Assembly: GCA_937927195.1 (NCBI GenBank)
Contig: CALBCY010000219.1
Span: 1 to 39,454, forward strand
Length of the DNA stretch: 39,454 nt
Source of the DNA: an uncultured Chitinophagales bacterium
GTDB taxonomy: Bacteria; Bacteroidota; Bacteroidia; Chitinophagales; UBA2359
Direction: 5' to 3'
The notes below the pieces were generated by a model. That model saw nothing but the letters and a program-made list of their open reading frames with translations. It did not search any database and was not told where the DNA came from. Positions within the stretch are counted from its first letter, which is position 1, and each line of letters opens with the position of its first letter. This document shows, in pieces, positions 1 to 10,900 of this stretch. Position numbers and translations under genes: made by a program.

Positions 1-2
1 CA

Positions 3-3000
3 CAAGGATACATTTTGACAGAAGGTCAGGATTATGTTGTTGTCGGTGGTAGTAATTCAGGATTTTTTATTGGGAATGATTATGGACTTACACCCGAAAA
101 CTCTCTTGGAATAATCTCTGGAGTGGTTTATGAAGATACCAATGAAAATGGAATTCAAGATTCAGGCGAGCCAGGAATAGAGGGTTTAAGTATCAATCTT
201 TATGAGAGTGAAATTCTGGATTTCCCAGAACAAACGTTCATAACCGATGCCAATGGTGCTTTCACCTTTTCAGATTTGTTACATTTTAATTATAGAATTG
301 TTCCCCCAACCTATATTGATAACCTTGCAGTCAGTTCAGAATGGCCGGCTGACCTGCAAATTAGTTGGGATCAATTGCAATGGAATACCGATTTTGCTTA
401 TTCTGAAATCATGTATTCAGGCCAAATTAGTGGTTCAGTTTTTCATGACACCAATTTTAATGGAATTTTTGATGAAGAAGAGGGCTTAGGTTTAGCTTTT
501 CCTCGATTATATAGGATAGTTGATTCTGATACCAGCTTGATAGCAACTATTGACATGGGCTTTAATAATGATGGTTTTACTTTCGATAACCTGTTGCCAG
601 GACACTATTATTTATGCTTCATTATTTGTCCAGATTGTTTTCCAACAAACAATCAGTCTTGTTTTGATTTCTTTCTTTCAAACAATGAATCAATTGAGGG
701 ATTTGAATTTGGTTTTTTTGATCCTTGGAGCACATCAGGAGATATTGGAGATATCTACATTCATGTTTTCGAAGATAGCAATGCAAATGGATATTTTGAT
801 CAGGATGAAAATCTGTTGGGTGGAATTCCTGTTACACTTTTTGAAAATGATAATCCATATACTATGTTAAGTTATGAAAATTATCCATTAATTTACGAGG
901 CCTATTCTAGCCTTGATTATTCCATTGCAATAGACTTTGATTCTACACTGTATTTTCCTACTTTTTCTGAGTATTCGCTTTTTAATGTGGACTACAATGA
1001 TTATGTATATTTAGGTTTCGCTCCAAGCAACCCCGGCCTGGTTACAGGTTATTTGTTTAGGGATAGCTATGAAACAGATGGCCTTTTGGGACCTCATGAA
1101 CATCTCAAATCTGGTTGGATACATCTTTATGATGATCAAGAAAATTTGCTCGACTCAAGTTATACGAATTCGGCGTCTAATGGTGTCTATTATTTTGAAA
1201 ATCTGGAACCAGGAAATTACACAGTTTTAGTCGCCTCTGTAGAGGAGGATTATGAACCTGGATTCTCCACACCTCAATTTTATGATTTTGAAATAGGTCC
1301 TCAAAGCATTTACCTCAGTAAAAACTTTGGCTATTTTGAACCCGAAATTCCCAATCCAGTTAGTATTTCTGGACATGTGTTTTATGATGTAAACGCAGAT
1401 GGTGTTTTCGATCCTCTTGTGGACTTTGACTATGATCAAATCACCGTCCAATTATTTGATACCACTGGAAATATAGTAGATAATATGTCACCAGATGAAT
1501 CGGGAAATTTTGAGTTTTCGCCTCTATATTCTGGCATTTATAATTTATTCATTGTTCCCTATGGAGATTTAGAAAGTGTTTTAGAATCCTCCTATATTAT
1601 ATCTTTAGAGGACAATGAAACAAGCACAGGAAACGACTTCGCGGTAAATAACCCCACATGGATCGGGCAAGCACCTTTGTTTTTTTCTGGGACAGTCTTT
1701 GAAGATCTCAATGTGAATGGTATTTACGATATCGGAGAAGAACAGGGATTGGATGGCATACAGGCCTTTATTAGTGAAAATGGAAGCACCTATTACAGGT
1801 TTGATTATACGGAATCTGATGGAAGTTATGAGTTTCGGTTTATTCCACCGAGCGAGGATTACAACTTTACAATAGAATTCAATGAAGAATTTTATTCTCT
1901 TACCACTTCAGAAATTGTTGAGCAAAGTCAAATCACCAATCCAGTAATCAACTTTGGTTTAAGTCCCTTTAAAGGTCAAATATCTGGCACAGTCTGGAAC
2001 GATCTTGATCTGGACGGTCTTTTGAGCTCCGAAGAAGATCCTCAGCCTGCTGCGCTGATTGCTCTTTCAGATGAAGATGGGAATTTATTGCAAACCCAAA
2101 GCTCTGATTTGCTTGGCAACTATGTTTTTGATGGATTGCCTGTAGGAAACTATTTTATTGATTTGGTAAATGTGCCTGGAATAAATGAACTCGATTTTAC
2201 AACACAAGGAACCTATGAAATATACATCGAATATGAAAATTCGATTGACATGATTGATTTTGGATTTTACGAAGGAATGCCTAATGGTGGTGAAATAAGT
2301 GGAAAAGTCTGGTTGGATGTGGATGAAAATGAAATAATCAATATGGAAGATTCAGGACTGGCTAATTTTGCCGTTTACCTGAAAGATGCTCAAGGCCTGA
2401 TTTTGGATTACCAGTATACTGCGGCTGATGGAAGCTATTATTTTGAAGGGCTGGTGCAAGGAGAATACTCAGTCTGTATAAATCCGGGAGACAATATCGA
2501 AGTGATTGGAGAAAGTTCACAGGAAGTCACAATCGAAGCAAATGAAGTGTCAACTGGTAACATGTTTTTAATAGCTGATACCACGACCTCAATGATTAGT
2601 GGAATTGTGTTTAACGATGCCAATGAAAATGGAATCTATGACGACAATGAATCCGCAATTCAATCCATTCCTCTTGGAATTTTTAATCCAGATGCATCTA
2701 TTTTATACAGCCTTGCACTTAACGAAAATGGCTTCTTCTCCAAGGACATTCCATTGATTGCTGCTGACTTGACATTGAAGTATTTTGGTATGTTTGAGTA
2801 CAATGTGACTACACCTCATCCCATAAACTTCAATACAGGAAACGGTGACCAGTATTTTGAAATAGGATTGAAAGAAACCAATTTCTTTAGTGGAACTGTT
2901 TTTGAAGATATAAATGCAAATGGCATTCAGGAAGAAGGAGAATTGGGTATAGAGAATATTTCCATCAAAGCTAGTCAAAACGGAGTTGAAGATGGATTCT

Positions 3001-4187
3001 CATCACAAACGAATATATTGGGAATTTTTTCCTTTGGTATTTTGGAAGATGGTGAATACAATCTGACCATAGAACAGTTACCGCCAGGAAGCTTCCTTAC
3101 AACAAATGAAATTCTTAGCGTTCAAGTGAATGAAGAGGATGACATTAACCCTACTTTCGGAATTTCCTTTTTCGATGAGGAACAAGTTTGGCCGGGTGAT
3201 GCCAATTGGGATGGGATAGCAAACAATGAAGACATACTCAACATTGGATTAGGTTTCTTTGAAACGGGAACTCCAAGGTCCAATCCCAGCTCTGATTGGA
3301 TTGGACAAGCAGCCAATGATTGGCCTCAAGCTCCAGTCAACTTAGTCAACCTCAAGCATTCGGATTGTGATGGAAATGGAACCATTAACAATGAAGATGT
3401 AAATATCATTGAATTGAATTATGGTGAAATGCATTTCAAAACAGACGATGTGTTAGAAGCAGACGAAGAGGACCCATTGCTCTGGCTTTCCATTCCAACC
3501 GAAGAAATTCAAGAAGGAGAATATCTTGAAATTGAAGTAAACTTGGGACTTCCTCAAAGTGAGGTGGAAGAAATTTATGGATTGGTATTTACTTTAAATT
3601 TTGATTTGGATATTTTTGATGAAAGCACTTTGGAATTTGATTATTCTGAAAGTTGGATGGACTCAGATAACAACAATTTAATCCAAATAAATCATGTTTT
3701 TGAGGGTGGACAAATAGATTTTGGAATATCTAGAATCAATAAGCAGGATGCCTCAGGACAAGGTTTAATAGTTGCCATGAAGGGAATCATCGATGACATC
3801 TCTGGTAAAGATGAATTGCTTGTTCCTGTAAGGATCACCAATCAAAAGCTAATCAAAGCCTCAGAGGAAGAATTTCCAGTTAATATTCAAAATGAAGAAA
3901 TAACCATCACACCTTTAGATACAAGTAGCTTGTCTTTTGAGCTCATTAATTTCACCTCAAACAAACAATTCATTTCACCCAATCCAGCATCAAACCATTT
4001 TACAATCAATCTACCTGAAGATTCGAGCTACGAACTAATTTGCTACGATCCAAGTTCAAATCAAATATACCAAAACAAGCATATTGGCAAAACGAAGATA
4101 AATTGCAATTCTTGGGCTAGTGGAATCTATTTTATTGAAATCAGAAACAAACACCATTCAATTGTCAAGAAGCTTTTAATTGAATAA
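3..4187 (+). CDS. Secreted SdrD-B-repeat protein with dockerin/cohesin-like modules and T9SS type A sorting domain (5' truncated)
   Basis: The reading frame is open at the window edge, so the N-terminus is missing; the TTG at 15 is probably internal. About ten SdrD-B-like repeats follow one another (near nt 111, 423, 750, 1035, 1362, 1683, 1977, 2292, 2592, 2886), each starting with a G-x-V-F-x-D-x-N-x-N-G-x-x-D loop like a calcium site. Two EF-hand-like loops, DANWDGIANNED (about nt 3199) and DCDGNGTINNED (about nt 3364), form a dockerin-like pair. A beta-rich region at about 3470-3915 resembles a cohesin-like fold. The last 75 residues (FISPNPASNHF... to ...VKKLLIE) are a typical T9SS type A C-terminal domain, so the protein is probably exported and anchored on the cell surface. 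SdrD-B repeats usually form stiff, calcium-stabilised stalks. Ligand and function are unknown. Family calls are firm for the SdrD-B and sorting domains and weaker for the cohesin-like part. Confidence 0.85.
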   Translation, partial: QGYILTEGQDYVVVGGSNSGFFIGNDYGLTPENSLGIISGVVYEDTNENGIQDSGEPGIEGLSINLYESEILDFPEQTFITDANGAFTFSDLLHFNYRIVPPTYIDNLAVSSEWPADLQISWDQLQWNTDFAYSEIMYSGQISGSVFHDTNFNGIFDEEEGLGLAFPRLYRIVDSDTSLIATIDMGFNNDGFTFDNLLPGHYYLCFIICPDCFPTNNQSCFDFFLSNNESIEGFEFGFFDPWSTSGDIGDIYIHVFEDSNANGYFDQDENLLGGIPVTLFENDNPYTMLSYENYPLIYEAYSSLDYSIAIDFDSTLYFPTFSEYSLFNVDYNDYVYLGFAPSNPGLVTGYLFRDSYETDGLLGPHEHLKSGWIHLYDDQENLLDSSYTNSASNGVYYFENLEPGNYTVLVASVEEDYEPGFSTPQFYDFEIGPQSIYLSKNFGYFEPEIPNPVSISGHVFYDVNADGVFDPLVDFDYDQITVQLFDTTGNIVDNMSPDESGNFEFSPLYSGIYNLFIVPYGDLESVLESSYIISLEDNETSTGNDFAVNNPTWIGQAPLFFSGTVFEDLNVNGIYDIGEEQGLDGIQAFISENGSTYYRFDYTESDGSYEFRFIPPSEDYNFTIEFNEEFYSLTTSEIVEQSQITNPVINFGLSPFKGQISGTVWNDLDLDGLLSSEEDPQPAALIALSDEDGNLLQTQSSDLLGNYVFDGLPVGNYFIDLVNVPGINELDFTTQGTYEIYIEYENSIDMIDFGFYEGMPNGGEISGKVWLDVDENEIINMEDSGLANFAVYLKDAQGLILDYQYTAADGSYYFEGLVQGEYSVCINPGDNIEVIGESSQEVTIEANEVSTGNMFLIADTTTSMISGIVFNDANENGIYDDNESAIQSIPLGIFNPDASILYSLALNENGFFSKDIPLIAADLTLKYFGMFEYNVTTPHPINFNTGNGDQYFEIGLKETNFFSGTVFEDINANGIQEEGELGIENISIKASQNGVEDGFSSQTNILGIFSFGILEDGEYNLTIEQLPPGSFLTTNEILSVQVNEEDDINPTFGISFFDEEQVWPGDANWDGIANNEDILNIGLGFFETGTPRSNPSSDWIGQAANDWPQAPVNLVNLKHSDCDGNGTINNEDVNIIELNYGEMHFKTDDVLEADEEDPLLWLSIPTEEIQEGEYLEIEVNLGLPQSEVEEIYGLVFTLNFDLDIFDESTLEFDYSESWMDSDNNNLIQINHVFEGGQIDFGISRINKQDASGQGLIVAMKGIIDDISGKDELLVPVRITNQKLIKASEEEFPVNIQNEEITITPLDTSSLSFELINFTSNKQFISPNPASNHFTINLPEDSSYELICYDPSSNQIYQNKHIGKTKINCNSWASGIYFIEIRNKHHSIVKKLLIE

Positions 4188-4201
4188 GGAATCTTTTTTT
4201 C

Positions 4202-4235
4202 AAAACTGACCTTGAATCTTTTCAAGGTCAGTTTT
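4202..4235 (+). terminator. Intrinsic terminator, perfect 15-bp stem
   Basis: AAAACTGACCTTGAA (4202-4216), loop TCTT, then its exact complement ending in TTTT (4221-4235). It lies 15 bp after the stop codon at 4187. The A-run before and T-run after make it usable in both directions. Confidence 0.85.
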
Positions 4236-4370
4236 ATTGCACACATCTTCCTTGTATATTACTTCTATACATTTCCAAACTACTGTGTTGTTGGTTTTAA
4301 TGCCCACGCAAAATGTCCACACTGCAGTTAAAATTCTATTCATTTCCACAATCCATCCTCAAAACCATTG

Positions 4371-4413
4371 AAAATCCTTAAAATCACTGGAAATCACGGA
4401 AAATCAAGGAAAC
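4371..4413. repeat. Short 10-bp-period A-tract repeat
   Basis: Successive 10-base units read AAAATCCTTA, AAATCACTGG, AAATCACGGA, AAATCAAGGA and a partial AAC. The period is one helical turn, so the A-tracts are in phase and could bend the DNA. Confidence 0.6.
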
Positions 4414-4939
4414 CCGGTGCGAATCTTTGCTAAACCCCACATTCCAAGCATCCTATTTGTACCTCCATTAGCGCCTAGCAGACAAGCAGTGAATAAGCGG
4501 CTCTTTTTCTCATAATCGATCTCACATGCTGCAAAGTGGCTATAGTTCCCTCCTATTCACCGTCTTTGTTCCTTAGCAGCAAATGCGCCCCTTATCCTTC
4601 ACACTATCAAGTAATTGTATCCTAAATTTCATACTCGCATTTATAAAAAACAAATTTATTTTAATTATTTGTTCTTGTTTAAATTGCTGTCTAATCTACT
4701 GATATTCAATTGATTGAGAAATGTTAATTTCTTTTAAATTCCCCTACTCCGTTAATAAATTGTTTTTGGCATTTTGTTTGTTCTTAGCTAATTGCTAAGT
4801 CTATTTCGCATTTTTTGATTATTGCCAAGTATCAGAGATTCAATAAACAACGGACAAGGTCTGTATTATCCTTCTTTAGCAATAAACATAAGCTGTTGAA
4901 ATAGAACAATGCACCTAACTTAATCAAAGCAATTTTTTT

Positions 4940-7900
4940 ATGAGAAAGTTTTATGCTCTTTTCATATTGGGAATGATTATATCTATAAACGCCTTGGCGT
5001 CTGAAGATATTTGTATCATTGACCTCAGAGATTCATCTCTACCAGGATCCGAATCATTTGACAGATTGGTGGTTTGTTCTAAACCAGATACCCTCTCTGT
5101 TCAAGTGACTTCTACTGCCGCCCTTTCATCCGCAAGCCTAGAACTGGTTTTACCAGATGGATTGGATTTTTATGGTACGGCTTTTTCAGGTACGGGACAA
5201 TCCCTTTCAGAGACTGGCCAATCCAGCAGTTCCAACCCAATTTTCAGTTTACCGAATATTGGAGCCGGAGGCGATGTAATCATTAATATTCCTGTAAAAG
5301 GCTCTTGCCCTTTATTGGACCCTTGGGAAGATTTCCTTCCTATCAACATAGATTACATTGTTCAGGCAGGAGCCCAAACGGTTGAGTTTACGCCAGCATT
5401 GGCCTACAACAATCAAATTTATGTGCCATCCCTAAATATTCTCTCGGTTAGCCCTAGCTATCCTGCAGTGAATATTGGTGGTTCTTTCATTCGTGAAATA
5501 ACTGTTTCTCAGGATGGTCTAAAGGCTTTTCTCAATCACCTATATTACCAACACAATTACCAACCAGGCGTTCAATACAACAGCCTTTCAGTTGGTATCC
5601 AAGGAAGTTCCACAATCGTTCCTTTGACATTCAGCGATTCAGGAACATCAGTTACTGCCGAGTTATCTGAGGCAGATTTTGCAGCAATGGGCCTTGACGG
5701 AATTTTTGACGAATCAGACATTCTTGTTTTTTATGAAGAAATTACCATTACAACTTGTCCTGGAAATGTAGGTTTATCAGAATTTATCTTCAGTTGGGGA
5801 TGTGAAGGCGATGTTTGCAGAGACGAATCTTATTCTGATGGTTATACTTTTGCCACTGGATCACCAAACATTGACTTTTCTAATGTTGTAAACAGCGATC
5901 CAGACTTATGTACGGAGGGATCTTTGAATTTCACAGTCATAAATGCTGGATCTGAACAAGTGCTAAATTCTGGCTATGCCAAAGATGTTGTTTTGCAACT
6001 TTCTACACCTTGCGATTTGGATGCTTTTGAAGAAAACTTTGATCTCATCGACCTTGCAATAAATGGTACTTCCATAGGGACTCCTTCATTAAACAATTTC
6101 GGAGAGCTTCAAATAGACCTTTCTTCAGTCTTGTCTGATATGGACGGTGATGGTCAAAATGATGATCTTGCAATTGGCGATAGTTTTAGCTTTGAACTTT
6201 CGTATCAATTGACTTGTGCCTCTAGCTCTTGTGGAATGGAACCACTTGAATGTTTGGAAGGGCTTTTTGTTGAAGCAAAATACAATGACCAATGTGATGG
6301 CCAAAAACCAACTGAAATTGTCAATGTAGAAGGTTTAGATTATGGAGACTTTGGTTACACCTTTATGGAATCAGCACACGGAATTTCTGGAGATACAGAG
6401 TTTGAAGCAATGTTCTGCTATTCCTTTACAGATGGAATGCTTCCTTGTGCAGATGCACAGGTAAATCTGCATTTCACAACTTCTAATGAAAATATTGATC
6501 CTCTAGGAGGAATTATAACGAATGAGGATGGTGAAATGACTTCAACCATTACTCAATTGAGTCCAAACGAATACACTGTTTCAGGTGGAACCTTGAGCGA
6601 CGGAGTAGTCGAGGATTGTTGGACTTTAACTTTGGCTTACAATGGCCCTTGTGAAGAAGACGGTCCGGTCGATTTCCAATTCGAGGTAGTGTACGAATGT
6701 CCTTGTTCTGCAGACGGTTGTGAAATCGTAAGAGCATGTGAAACCTACAATGCTTTGATCGAGTCTTCTTGTCCTGGTCCTGGAGGCGATTGCCTTGGAG
6801 TATTAATCAATTCAATGGATGTTTCGAGAAACTCCTTTGGTTGGTTGGACAATGATGTAACTTCAGGAAACATCGCCAATGCAAATACGCCTGGTGTTGA
6901 ATTGAACCGTGCTTATGTCTGTGACAATGTTGCATGGCAAGTTGGTGGTACCATTGATGGTCCAGCAGGTTCAACAATAAATGATCTTGATTTTGTTATG
7001 AGCCTTATTGCGCCAGGAAGCGGAGCGCCTTTCGAATTTCAAGGAAACTCTTTGATTGTAAATGGGCAAAGCTATTGTACTGGTTCTTTACCAGCTCCAA
7101 CAGTTGATACCGATGGAGATAGATTCTTTATGTGGACCTTTGATCTCGACGCCTGTCTTGCTGCGAACAACCTGACTTTAGAACCAGGTGATATGGTGAG
7201 CATCGAAGGAGATTTGATCGTTGTCGATGCTGAAGGCATGACAGACTATTGGAAACTGGTACAGTTTAGAGGAGAATTTAGAGCCAATGGAAATGTTTCT
7301 TGCGACAATGAATGTGAAGACTTTTATGTGCTAAGACCAGAAATTGATCCTTTCGCAAACAGTGCTGTTCAAATAGGTTGCAACGGTACAATAATGGTGG
7401 AAGGAAGTTTCGGAATCAATTCTCCAACTGGAGATGATTTCCTTGTTGAACACAGACCATGGCTTGGAAACTTGCAAGAAGTTGTTCTTAATGTTCCAGA
7501 AGGATTAAATGCTGTAAACGGTACAGCTACAATGACGGTATATGACAATGGCAATGCTATTTCTATCCCAATCGTTCCAGACAATATACTTAACGGACAT
7601 CAATATGTTTTCAATGATTTAGGGTCTCTGATCAATTTGCCAGACAAAACAAATCCTGGACTTATTATTAAATTTGAAATGGAATTTGTCGGATCATGTA
7701 ATGTGGTTAGCTCAGATTTTATATTTGAATATACTTATGACAAATTTTACTATGCAATTCTAGACAATCCTGAATGTGTTGTCACGGAATCTGGTTCGGT
7801 TAGCGGAGATGTTTTCTTTGCCAGTCCAGCATTTTCTATGATGGCTTTGAATCCAATCCAACAAGGAACAGAAGATCAAGTAAGTTGGGATGTTGAAATT

Positions 7901-10900
7901 TGCAATACTTTTGAAGCTGACGCGAGTTTTAGTTGGTTGGCTTTTGAAACGCCAACATCAGAAATTAATGTAATTTCAGCAGAAGAAATAACTGATTCAA
8001 ACAACCCTGTTTCCATTGCTACTGAAGCTTATGGAAATGGAAGTGTCTGGATCGATGCAGGTGAATTCCTTGGAAATGAATGCAGAACCTTCCGCTTCAC
8101 AGCAGAATATGGTGCTTGTGATCCAGATGAAGCAATCATTAGATTTAACTGGGATTGTCAAAACGATTTCAGTGGACCAGATGATGCAGAATACTCTTGC
8201 GATTCAAAAGAACAACAAGTCTATTTATCACTTCTTCCAGAAGAAGCGGCCTTGCAAATTAATTTACTCGATGTTTCCGATACATTGGATTTATGCGAGG
8301 ACGGATTTTTTGAATTAGAATTTAAAAATGTAAAACAAGGATACTTGTATGACATTACTTTCCAGATCATCATTCCTTTTGATGGAGTTGATTTTGTCGA
8401 CAATAGTTTTGAAATCTCCTACCCAATCAATTCACCTTATGTGCCGATTGGTTTTGAACCGACATTAGTAGATACGCTTCCTTCTGGTTTACTGTTTGAA
8501 TACAATATGAACGATGTTGATGCATCTTTCATCGATGGTTTGGATCCTATTCCAGCGCCTACAGATACAGAGAACAGATTCAGTATCCGTTTTGGTATTG
8601 AAACTTTCTGTGGATTCAGTTCTGGTAGCGTTTTCCAGTTTGTCGGTTACGGATATGATGGCTGTGGTCAACAAACTCCAGGAACATTCCAAAATGAAGA
8701 CCTTCACATTGAAGGAGCAGATCAAACCTATTCAATGGTTCCGGATCTTTACCTTGATGAAAACAATACTTGTAACAATGGAACAGGATTCGTTTTAGAC
8801 ATTACGAATTCAGGACCATCGACTACAGATGAAAATGCTTATGTTGAAATAGTATTGCCATCCGGCATCAACTATTCAGCCAATACTAGCGCTGTGCTTA
8901 GCAGTCCAGTATCCTCTTGGAATCCAGGTGAACCAACTGTTGACAGCAGCCTTGGGTTTACAGTGCTTTCATGGGATTTACCGGCTGGCCTTGCCGCTAC
9001 TGAGTCTGTACAATTGTCTTTCTCTTTGGCAAATGGATCAGCATTGACTTGCGATGTTCATGAGTTTACAATCAATACCTACACTTCAACCGATTTGGTT
9101 TGTGTAGAGGACAACCAAGAATGTGCTGTGCCAATTCAAACAGGGAATACAGTATTGGATATAAATGTCAATAAACCGAATCTTTCTTTCACAACTACTG
9201 CGGGAATGACTTCTTCAATGGAAGCAACTTGTGGTGAGAATGAAACCGAATCTTTATCAGCAACCATCTATTTCGAAAATACTGGATTAAGCATTCCAGC
9301 AGGAAATTCTATCAGTTTAGGATTTGTCCATGACAGCAATGCGAATGGTGTTTATGATGCTGCTGATGTCTTGGTTCATTCTTACGATTTCGATGCAGGA
9401 ATAGCAAGTGGAGCTACAGCGAATTTCAATGCAAGTTTTTCAGCGGATGCTGGTCAGGCTTGTCCTATGATTGTAGTCATCGATCCAGAAATAAATTGTG
9501 TTTGTACTGGCGATGAAATACTCATCAGTTCCATCCCTTATGCAAATGCCGGGGCGGATCAAACAACTTGTCCGGACGAAGCAAGCAGCCTTGGCTGCGA
9601 TCCGATTTCATCTTATACTTATGAATGGTCGCCTGAAACAGGTCTTTCATGCACGGACTGTGCCAATCCCGATTTGACGCTTTCTGAATTAGGAAGCTAT
9701 ACTTATACGCTAACAACAACTAGAGGGGAATGCACCAGCTCTGATCAAGTTACCATTGAAGTACTTGAAACAATAAATTCAACAGAGCCAACAGCTGAAT
9801 TATGTGAAGGCCAAACGGTTCAATTCAACGGTCCAACTGGATTGTCAGATTATCAATGGTCGCCAGTTACGGGTTTGAGTGATGCAAATATTCCAAACCC
9901 TGTCGCTACTCCATCAGTTGGTTCAACCAATTATACTTTGACTTTTATCAGCGATAATGGATGCGTGGGTACACACACGATTCAAACCGATGTGACAGCT
10001 AGCCCTGCTCCAGTTATCAGCTTAATGGGCAACGATTCTTTTTGCTTCGATGAGCCAGTTTCGGCAACATTGGATGCAGGTCCAGGATATGATGCTTATG
10101 AGTGGTATGGCAATAATGGTTCTACAATTTTGGGAACCGATCAAACTTATGCTCCCTCAGTAGAGGGTTCTTATTATGTAATTGTTACAGATGGTGATTG
10201 TCCAAGTTTACCATCAGAACCTATAGAAATAAATATACTTGAGTTTACAGGTCCGGTAATTAATAATCTTGGGCAATCAACATTCTGTGAAGGCGCTTCA
10301 ACCACGCTTTCATTGACTGGTGATTTTGCAGAGATCGAATGGTTTGCTGCTTCTAATGGCAACCCAAGTGGTGCTGTTCTTGGTACAAACAATACCATCG
10401 AAATTACAGAATCAGGTTCTTTCATTGCAGTGGTTGTAGACAACAACGATTGTGAAGGAATTTCAAATGTTCTAAACATCCTGGTTCAACCATTGAGTAC
10501 CATCAATATTGACGACAATGGGGAGGATGAAATTTGTGAAGGAGAAAGTTCAACATTGACTGCAACTGCTGGAATGTCGAATTATACTTGGTTCTTGGAT
10601 GCTGTTGAAATTTCAGGAAACACCAATACCATTACAGTTTCCGATCCTGGAAGTTATACTGTTTCAGCAAACAACACAGACGAATGTACTGGATTGTCAA
10701 ATCCTTTCGTTTTGACTGTTCATCCAAATCCTGATCCTCAGATTTCAGCAGATCCAATTGAAATTTGTGAAGGATTTTCTACAACGATCGAATTGAGTGA
10801 GTCTTATGAGATTTATTGGTGGGCTTTAGATGGAGAGGTAATTCCCCTGGAAAACCCAAGTCAAGTTTTAGTGGTCGACCAATCTGGTACATACACTGTA

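Larger units (their letters stand above)
4188..4939. other. Non-coding spacer of 752 bp upstream of the giant adhesin gene
   Basis: No convincing gene on either strand. It contains the terminator at 4202-4235, a 10-bp-periodic repeat at 4371-4413, a less AT-rich stretch at about 4415-4600, and a very AT-rich stretch from about 4620 to the start codon at 4940. The promoter and leader of the giant gene must lie in the last part, but I could not place a convincing TTTG / TAnnTTTG Bacteroidota promoter pair. Confidence 0.6.

Noticed and set aside
4407..4556. Minus-strand stretch of 50 open codons in the less AT-rich part of the spacer
   Set aside because: Short, begins and ends at stops, has no plausible start, and matches no protein family I know.
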